This document shows positions 57,617-64,000 of a stretch of DNA of 64,000 bases, piece after piece. The stretch is from Oceanospirillum multiglobuliferum (GTDB lineage Bacteria; Pseudomonadota; Gammaproteobacteria; Pseudomonadales; Halomonadaceae): contig NZ_FUXG01000001.1 in the NCBI RefSeq assembly GCF_900167095.1, forward strand, positions 186,001-250,000. The letters are read 5' to 3'. The translations under genes were made by a program, and so were the position numbers. How positions within the stretch are numbered: the first letter of the stretch is position 1; each line of letters starts with the position of its first letter. The notes beneath the pieces are model-generated. The model was not told the origin of the DNA, did no database searches, and was given only the letters and a program-made list of their open reading frames with translations.

Positions 57617-59050
57617 TCACTGCCCTGTGCCACCTACGGTCAACTCATCAATTTTGAGAGAAGGCTGACCTACTCCTACAGGCACACTCTGCCCATCTTT
57701 ACCACAAACCCCTACACCATCATCCAAGCGCAGATCATTACCGACCATAGACACTTTTTGCATGGTTTCAGGACCATTGCCGATCAGGGTTGCACCTTTA
57801 ATAGGTGCTGTCACTTTACCATCTTCGATTAAGTAGGCTTCACTGGCTGAGAATACAAACTTGCCAGACGTGATATCAACCTGTCCACCGCCAAAGTTAA
57901 CTGCATAAATACCTTTCTTAACACTTTTGATCAATTCTTGTGGGTCATGCTCACCTGCTAGCATATAAGTGTTGGTCATACGTGGCATAGGTAGATGTGC
58001 AAATGATTCTCGACGACCATTGCCTGTTGGGCGCTGTCCCATCAAGCTTGCGTTCATCTTGTCTTGCATATAGCCAACGAGCTTGCCCTGTTCGATTAAC
58101 GTGGTGCACTGTGTTGGTGTGCCTTCGTCATCAACAGATAAAGATCCTCTGCGATCTAGTAAGGTGCCATCGTCAACAATGGTACAAAGTGGCGATGCCA
58201 CTTGCTCACCTAAACGTCCTGCAAAAGCAGAGCTACCTTTACGATTAAAGTCACCCTCAAGGCCATGACCAACCGCCTCATGCAGTAAAACGCCCGGCCA
58301 ACCAGAACCTAATACAACAGGCATATTACCTGCGGGGGCATCAATTGCCTCAAGGTTAACCAATGCTTGGCGAACAGCCTCCTTAGCAACCGACTCTGCT
58401 AATCCTTTATCTAATAAAGTTTTCAGCGAATATCGGCCTCCCGCTCCAGCACTACCGCGCTCACGGCGACCATTTTGTTCTGCAATCACACTGACGTTGA
58501 CGCGAACCAATGGTCGAATATCCGCGGCTAAAGTACCGTCTGATGCAACCACTAAGATTTGTTCGAAATTGGCTGAAAGAGAAGCTGTCACTTCTTTTAC
58601 ACGGCTGTCAGCCATGCGGGCAATAGCATCTGCCTCTTGCAATATTGCCAGCTTCTCATCAGCATTCAGAGCAAGTATGGGATTTTCTGCAGCATATAGC
58701 GGTTGGCAACGTACAGGCGTTATAATCTCTACTGCTTTTTGCTGTCCTTGGCGCACAATACTGCGTGCAGCAATAGCCGCTTGCTCTATTGCATGGGCAG
58801 AAATATCGCCGCTATATGAAAATCCTGTTTTCTCCCCAGAAATAGCGCGGACCCCCACACCTCGGTCAGCACTGTAACCTGCATCTTTAACAATGCCCTC
58901 TTCCAGTACCCAACTTTCACTCATAGATTGCTGAAAATAAAGGTCTGCGAAGTTAATGCCTACGCCCATCGCCTTTGCTAATAAGCCATCAAGTTGATCA
59001 ACACTCAGGTCGCCAGGTAGTAATAGCTCTTGTGATACTCGCTCAATCAT
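57617..59050 (-). CDS. tldD: TldD metalloprotease subunit
   Basis: 477 residues from the ATG at 59050; a TTG four codons upstream is less likely. Zinc motif [20 protein letters not shown] near residue 260 (HEXXXH) and the family end [30 protein letters not shown]. Forms a heterodimer with PmbA/TldE, encoded 0.7 kb downstream. Confidence 0.97.
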   Translation of the reverse strand: MIERVSQELLLPGDLSVDQLDGLLAKAMGVGINFADLYFQQSMSESWVLEEGIVKDAGYSADRGVGVRAISGEKTGFSYSGDISAHAIEQAAIAARSIVRQGQQKAVEIITPVRCQPLYAAENPILALNADEKLAILQEADAIARMADSRVKEVTASLSANFEQILVVASDGTLAADIRPLVRVNVSVIAEQNGRRERGSAGAGGRYSLKTLLDKGLAESVAKEAVRQALVNLEAIDAPAGNMPVVLGSGWPGVLLHEAVGHGLEGDFNRKGSSAFAGRLGEQVASPLCTIVDDGTLLDRRGSLSVDDEGTPTQCTTLIEQGKLVGYMQDKMNASLMGQRPTGNGRRESFAHLPMPRMTNTYMLAGEHDPQELIKSVKKGIYAVNFGGGQVDITSGKFVFSASEAYLIEDGKVTAPIKGATLIGNGPETMQKVSMVGNDLRLDDGVGVCGKDGQSVPVGVGQPSLKIDELTVGGTGQ

Positions 59051-59093
59051 AGTCACTCTCAAAATCTGTAGCCTGCCGATATAAAGGTTTAGG

Positions 59094-62000
59094 CTAGAAA
59101 ACGCGCTTCAACTCAATTTTTGGCTGGTCCCAACCACCTTTTACAGAATAAGTAGCACGCGTGAACTTATCGAATAAATTGCCAAATACTTTTTGCACTA
59201 AGTAAATTGTGCCACCAATTTGCGGGGCCCCAGCCAAAATAGCTGCTAGAGGCAGAGTTTCTGCTACGGGCAAAGTCACCGTCAGCTCTTGATCCAAGGT
59301 TTCATCTACAAAGTTGAGGCTACCTTTCATTTCAAACTTTGTAGAGCTGCCATCTACTTTTAACGGCTCTACAAATTGCCCCTGCCCATTCAGTATAGAA
59401 ATTTTTCCAGAAACTTTGTTATAAGATAGGCCACTGCCTTTTAGATCAGAGAAATCTAGCTGTAAACGGCGAATCAATGATTCGAAGTTTAATAGAGAAA
59501 TAAGCTTCAAAGCTGATGCTGACTTTACTTGTTCAAATTTCCCTTTTTCTAACTCAACAGAAGCATTACCTGAAAGGCTATTTGCCTTGAATTCGCTAGG
59601 GAGGCCCTGCCAATGTAGCCTGGTAGAAACTGCAGCCTTTTGGCTACTGATCATTACTTCAGAGCCGATAGCTTTTTGCATATCAGCAAGATCGCCACCT
59701 GCTATATTGTAGATCAATGAACTTTGCGCAGACTCTCCTGTAACTTTATGTAACAACCAGTCTAGCGTGCCTGAATGTGTCACTTTACCCTGCTGTAATT
59801 GATGTAGTTTGAGTTGCCTTGAACCTTCTTGAGCACGGTAGCTGGCACTTAGGGCTTGAGCGCTAAAACTATTAAAGCGCAGCTTTTTCACTTCTAAGTC
59901 AAAATCTGGCCAAGCTGCGCTAAACAATGAATTCAGTATCGATAAATCTTCTACAGCAGATTTTTGCTCTTCAGGCTTAGTCTCCGAAGGTTTTTGATAG
60001 TCAAGCTTATCCACTGATATGCCTATAGCAGGGTTATGTTCGGAACGCATAAATTTAGCCTGAAGCTCTTGGCTCGTAATGGCCGCGGATAGATCTTGAT
60101 CTTTCAATGAGCTACTCAGCAAAAAGTCGTTTAGTGCGAAATCACCATAGCTTAAGCGGTCGCTCTTTAAGTTCAGCTGAATTTGATGCTCAGCCTCAGC
60201 AGAGTTAATTGAGCCATGCTTATTTTGCTCAGCACTTTTCTGGTTAGAACGAGTAATAGAGTCAGTTAAAGCCTGTTTAGCAAACTCTGCCTTTATAAAT
60301 TCAACCCAAGGCTCAGTCTGTAGTTGCGGTTGTGAAAAAAACAATTGAGTAAGGTTGAGAGGAGCCTGAGGCATAGGTTGTTGCTGAGGTAAAACACCTG
60401 CCCATACATTAACACTGTAACTAGGGGCTGAAGGAATTGACTTTTGTGTCGTCCATAACCCTTTTGCTGTTAATTGGTCGGTATAGGCCACCTCAAAATG
60501 GTTGCCTGTAGAGGCAAAGTTCATTTCCAAATTGAAGTCTTTTATTTGCGCCTCTGATTTGCCAAAAGGCTCTGGCAAGTCGACCACGACTCCTTTTAAA
60601 TCGCTCTTAACCTGTACATGGCTGATAGTATCAAGCTGTACTTGATACTGATACTCAGCTGTGCCTGACAGCCAAGGAGAAAAAACCATAGGTTGCCACT
60701 GACTGATGGCTGTTACTAAGGCTTGACCTTGACCTTGAATATTCACGACACCTGTATCCATATTAGTGTCTACATCAAAAGTTGTGTCACCGGCTAAAAA
60801 CTCCGCCTCTCCCTTTACAATATTCAAGCCTTGCTGAATATCATAACGCACCACGGCATCAATTTTTTTAATAGGTGTTGAAAGTTCTGGTATTAGCAAA
60901 TGATTGTCTTTGGCTTGCACCTCAACATGGCCGTAACCGTCTCGGCCATCGATAGGAAAGCTTAACTGAGTGTCTAGCTTCAATGGCGCCCCTGATAGTT
61001 GCCAGTGTAACAATGAATCAGGGGTTAATTTGGCCAAAGGTGTTTGAGTCAAAACTTGCCAACCCCATTCAGGTACAACCGGACCACTTAAATTTAAGCC
61101 CACGATGCTGCCTTGCTGATCTTCGGTCAACGTCACCTGCCCTTGCACATTTTCATTACCCAAGTAATGAGCATGTGAAACTTGAGCATCTAATTCAGTG
61201 CCGTCCACATATAACCTTGTATTCACCTCTGTAACACTGGGCCAATCAGGTAAAAACTGTAACTCCCCCTCATACACATCTAATAACAGCTGTGTTGAAG
61301 TTTGTCGCTCAGGATTAGTAGATGACAGGTCTAAGCTACCATCATAGATAAATCCACCTCGGCTAACTTTAGCTGTTTTAATGCCATTTTTTAGCCAATT
61401 CACCAGAGCGCTATCTACGATCAAGTCGGGAATTAAGCTTAGTCCAAACTCTTTCGCCACATCTGTCACAGCAACATTGAGATAAAACAGATCTTTCTCT
61501 GGCTGCTGATGTAACAACACATCAAACTCACCTGAAATACCTGAACTTGCTTTATTGAGCTGTAGGTTTTGACCATATACTCTAATAGCCTCACCAATAT
61601 CCCAATTCACTTGCCCTTGAGTGCGATTGAAACTCCAGCCATTGCTGTACAGTAGAGGAAATCCCATAGCAAACTGATCGGAGTAAAATTGAATAAACCC
61701 CGAACTTGCCGTTGACTGTACATAACCATTTACATGCTGCAACGTCGGTGCACCGTAGTAGGCTGATACTCCCACATCATTTAAGTTAGTTTGTACTAAT
61801 AATGGCTTTTCACTTGAGCTGGATAAGGTTAGGTTTTGTAGTTTGCCTGTGGGTTTTAAGCGCTCTAAAGCGTCAATACCATCGGTGGGTAGGTCTGGCC
61901 ATTGGCGTAAAACCTGATCGACTGCTTGTAGGTCTATTTCACCTATTTGAGCCAGCCACTGCTCTGGAGAATATTCTACTAATAGCTGTTGTAGTGGAAA

Positions 62001-63077
62001 CTGCTGCCCCTGTAACTGAAAAGAAAGCCTATCTGCAATCAGCTGCCAGCCATCATTTTGGCGCTCCCAAGACAATAAAGTATTAAGTGTTTCAAAACGA
62101 ATCGTAGGAAAGCCTGTAGAGGCAAATCGGATACTATCTGCCAGCAAGTCTGCTTTTAAACTTATTAAGCGTCCCCCTTGCCAATGACTCCAAAGCTCCA
62201 TTCCTGCATTCAGCTCTTGCAGTTTAATTGGTAAAAGATGTGCAAATTTTTCGACCCAAGGCGTCCAAGCTTGATTGTCTGCTTGCAAGTATAATTGAAC
62301 ATCAACACTATTCTGATCAAAGGGGTCTCCGCTTACTTCCATAATAAACGCCACTTGTTGAGCCGATTCTGTATCAAGCTGCAAGTTGCCCTGAATACGC
62401 TGTTTACCTTCTGATTCAAATACCTCCATGCGATTGCTAAACGCACGATATTGGCGGCCAAAGCGATCGTAAAATTCAAGCCAGACATATTCCATTTTTA
62501 AATGTTGTTGCGCGAGTAAGAACTCTAAAACCTGTGCCAATGGTTCAACATCTTTACGCAGCTGTTTGTTTGCAACATGACTGGGTATATCACTCTTTTT
62601 GGTCTCTTTAACAGCCTCCTCTTGTAAGGGAATTTTTCCCTTCAAGCTATTACTGTCCCAGCCTTTTAGCGCCCACAGCAGATCCTCTTGCTGTTGCAAG
62701 CGCAGCGTTACACCTTGAATAGAGGCTTGTCGAATAACGGGGAACTGGTAGCGAAAAGAAGCAAAGCTATCCAGCTCTAAAGAAAACGAATCAACTTCAA
62801 TTGCAGGTAAATCAGTTTCGTTATCTTGATATCGAGAGTGAATTTTCACCCCATCAAATTGCAAGAAGGGGTCAAAACGGTTCCATTGTCCACCGAGCTG
62901 GCCAACATCTAAAACAATGGCCAGTCGTTCATTCGCCATGCGAATGAGATCCTCTCGGTAGTTTTCCACTAACGGAAAAAAATAACGGCCAATACTGACA
63001 TAAGTAGCCAGTACCACCACTATGGGTAGTACCAGCCAAATCATACTATGGTTAAACAGGCTACGAAAAAAAGTCAT
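59094..63077 (-). CDS. yhdP: YhdP, AsmA-like envelope lipid transport protein
   Basis: 1,327 residues. N-terminal membrane anchor (about 13-29) followed by a very long beta-rich periplasmic body with the YhdP start [14 protein letters not shown] and a C-terminal AsmA-like domain ([37 protein letters not shown]...[40 protein letters not shown]). YhdP, TamB and YdbH share phospholipid delivery to the outer membrane in E. coli. Lies between rng and tldD, its conserved place. Confidence 0.95.
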   Translation of the reverse strand: MTFFRSLFNHSMIWLVLPIVVVLATYVSIGRYFFPLVENYREDLIRMANERLAIVLDVGQLGGQWNRFDPFLQFDGVKIHSRYQDNETDLPAIEVDSFSLELDSFASFRYQFPVIRQASIQGVTLRLQQQEDLLWALKGWDSNSLKGKIPLQEEAVKETKKSDIPSHVANKQLRKDVEPLAQVLEFLLAQQHLKMEYVWLEFYDRFGRQYRAFSNRMEVFESEGKQRIQGNLQLDTESAQQVAFIMEVSGDPFDQNSVDVQLYLQADNQAWTPWVEKFAHLLPIKLQELNAGMELWSHWQGGRLISLKADLLADSIRFASTGFPTIRFETLNTLLSWERQNDGWQLIADRLSFQLQGQQFPLQQLLVEYSPEQWLAQIGEIDLQAVDQVLRQWPDLPTDGIDALERLKPTGKLQNLTLSSSSEKPLLVQTNLNDVGVSAYYGAPTLQHVNGYVQSTASSGFIQFYSDQFAMGFPLLYSNGWSFNRTQGQVNWDIGEAIRVYGQNLQLNKASSGISGEFDVLLHQQPEKDLFYLNVAVTDVAKEFGLSLIPDLIVDSALVNWLKNGIKTAKVSRGGFIYDGSLDLSSTNPERQTSTQLLLDVYEGELQFLPDWPSVTEVNTRLYVDGTELDAQVSHAHYLGNENVQGQVTLTEDQQGSIVGLNLSGPVVPEWGWQVLTQTPLAKLTPDSLLHWQLSGAPLKLDTQLSFPIDGRDGYGHVEVQAKDNHLLIPELSTPIKKIDAVVRYDIQQGLNIVKGEAEFLAGDTTFDVDTNMDTGVVNIQGQGQALVTAISQWQPMVFSPWLSGTAEYQYQVQLDTISHVQVKSDLKGVVVDLPEPFGKSEAQIKDFNLEMNFASTGNHFEVAYTDQLTAKGLWTTQKSIPSAPSYSVNVWAGVLPQQQPMPQAPLNLTQLFFSQPQLQTEPWVEFIKAEFAKQALTDSITRSNQKSAEQNKHGSINSAEAEHQIQLNLKSDRLSYGDFALNDFLLSSSLKDQDLSAAITSQELQAKFMRSEHNPAIGISVDKLDYQKPSETKPEEQKSAVEDLSILNSLFSAAWPDFDLEVKKLRFNSFSAQALSASYRAQEGSRQLKLHQLQQGKVTHSGTLDWLLHKVTGESAQSSLIYNIAGGDLADMQKAIGSEVMISSQKAAVSTRLHWQGLPSEFKANSLSGNASVELEKGKFEQVKSASALKLISLLNFESLIRRLQLDFSDLKGSGLSYNKVSGKISILNGQGQFVEPLKVDGSSTKFEMKGSLNFVDETLDQELTVTLPVAETLPLAAILAGAPQIGGTIYLVQKVFGNLFDKFTRATYSVKGGWDQPKIELKRVF

Positions 63078-63106
63078 CGTAAAAAAACCGTTAACCTATG
63101 TGCCAG

Positions 63107-64000
63107 TTAAAGTAACACAACATCAAACTGCTCTTGCCCATATAAGGTTTCAACCTGAAACTTAATGGTTTTATTAATAAAAATTTCTAGATCAGCAACA
63201 CTAGCAGACTCTTCATCAAGTAAACGATCCACAATAGGCTGCGCAGCCAACACTAAATAGGTATCAGAGCCATAGGCTCGCTCTTCACGCAATATCTCAC
63301 GGAATATTTCGTAGCAAACCGTTTCAGGTGTTTTTTGAGTGCCACGTCCTTGGCAAGTTGGGCAGGGTTCACACATGACCTGTTCTAAGCTCTCTCGTGT
63401 TCGTTTACGCGTCATTTGTACTAAGCCTAGCTCAGTGACCCCTGTCAGTTTAGTTTTTGCGTGATCACGCTCAAGATTTTTTTCTAATAGGCGCAGTACT
63501 TGACGCTGATGCTCAGGATCTTCCATGTCGATAAAGTCGATGATAATAATGCCGCCCAAGTTACGTAGTCGTAGCTGGCGCACAATTGCAGTAGCTGCCT
63601 CTAGATTGGTTTTGAAAATAGTTTCTTCTAGATTGCGGTGACCAACAAAAGCCCCCGTATTAACATCAATAGTGGTCATCGCCTCAGTTTGGTCTACGAC
63701 CAAATAGCCACCAGACTTTAACTGCACTTTCCGGCCAAGAGCTTTTTGAATCTCGTCTTCAACACCATAAAGATCAAAAACAGGGCGTTCACCGGGGTAA
63801 TACTCAATTTTTGACTCTAAAGCAGGTACAAACTCTTGTACAAACTCTTTTAGCTTGACGTAGTTCTCTTTAGAGTCGATACGAATTTTCTCAATTTCTG
63901 GGCGTACAAAGTCACGCATAGTACGCATAAATAGAGGCAGGTCTTCGTAAATAACGGTTTTTGGTTGTACATCTTTGCAACGGCGCTCAACAGACTTCCA
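63107..64000 (-). CDS. rng: ribonuclease G, C-terminal part (cut by window edge)
   Basis: The frame is open to the right edge (about 297 residues visible). RNase E/G catalytic half: AMTTIDVNTGAFVGHRN and GGIIIIDFIDMEDPEH hold the two magnesium-binding aspartates, and CEPCPTCQGRG is the Zn-link. The protein ends soon after, with no long RNase E-type tail, so it is RNase G (16S rRNA 5' maturation, adhE decay). Last gene of the rng-yhdP-tldD block. Confidence 0.96.
   Translation of the reverse strand, partial: WKSVERRCKDVQPKTVIYEDLPLFMRTMRDFVRPEIEKIRIDSKENYVKLKEFVQEFVPALESKIEYYPGERPVFDLYGVEDEIQKALGRKVQLKSGGYLVVDQTEAMTTIDVNTGAFVGHRNLEETIFKTNLEAATAIVRQLRLRNLGGIIIIDFIDMEDPEHQRQVLRLLEKNLERDHAKTKLTGVTELGLVQMTRKRTRESLEQVMCEPCPTCQGRGTQKTPETVCYEIFREILREERAYGSDTYLVLAAQPIVDRLLDEESASVADLEIFINKTIKFQVETLYGQEQFDVVLL

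Noticed and set aside
56952-57620. Antisense open frame of 222 codons covering darP
   Set aside because: darP matches a conserved family on the other strand; this frame also spans the terminator at 57546-57593.

Overview
This 64 kb window is chromosomal DNA of a gammaproteobacterium. Its gene order closely follows the dcw / rnpB / petABC / mla-lpt-rpoN stretch known from pseudomonads and marine Oceanospirillales-type bacteria. The moderate-to-low GC content, the short-form HisG, the AlgW-type protease beside his genes and the mla-kds-lpt-rpoN order suggest a marine Oceanospirillales-like species, but the genus cannot be fixed from the sequence alone.

Layout. (1) 1-1.1 kb: the start of an inner-membrane M23 peptidase gene (cut by the window edge) and dciA, the helicase-loader gene. 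(2) 1.1-18.9 kb: a compact division and cell wall (dcw) cluster, all on the minus strand and transcribed from rsmH to lpxC: rsmH-ftsL-ftsI-murE-murF-mraY-murD-ftsW-murG-murC-ddl-ftsQ-ftsA-ftsZ-lpxC. Many junctions overlap, with TTG or GTG starts at several of them. mraZ is absent; the RNase P RNA gene lies directly upstream of rsmH. (3) 18.9-31.3 kb: housekeeping genes rsmI, lpoA, yraN, a SIS-domain gene, sspAB, the cytochrome bc1 operon petABC, rplM-rpsI, zapE, zapG and a NIF3-family gene. (4) 31.4-33 kb: an AlgW/DegS-type periplasmic protease and a small TfoX-N protein. (5) 32.9-39.0 kb: an AT-rich accessory segment between algW/tfoX-like and hisD. It holds a tandem 1.18 kb duplication of an unrecognised gene, a third 5'-truncated copy, a detached 3' end of a convergent gene, that convergent secreted PPC/Ig-like gene split by a frameshift, an Asp-box lipoprotein, and two possible coding remnants. 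(6) 39.0-45.8 kb (minus): mlaFEDCB-ibaG-murA-hisG-hisD. (7) 46.0-55.5 kb (plus): yrbG-kdsD-kdsC-lptC-lptA-lptB-rpoN-hpf-ptsN-rapZ-ptsO-mgtE. (8) 55.6-64 kb: pmbA, darP, tldD, yhdP and the 3' part of rng.

Most of the window builds and regulates the envelope: peptidoglycan precursors and septation (dcw), lipid A and LPS (lpxC, kdsCD, lptABC), outer-membrane lipid asymmetry (mla, yhdP), a PBP1a activator (lpoA), and envelope stress (algW). The conserved blocks look ordinary. The unusual part is the 32.9-39.0 kb segment, where repeated local duplication, truncation and a homopolymer frameshift can be read directly from the sequence.
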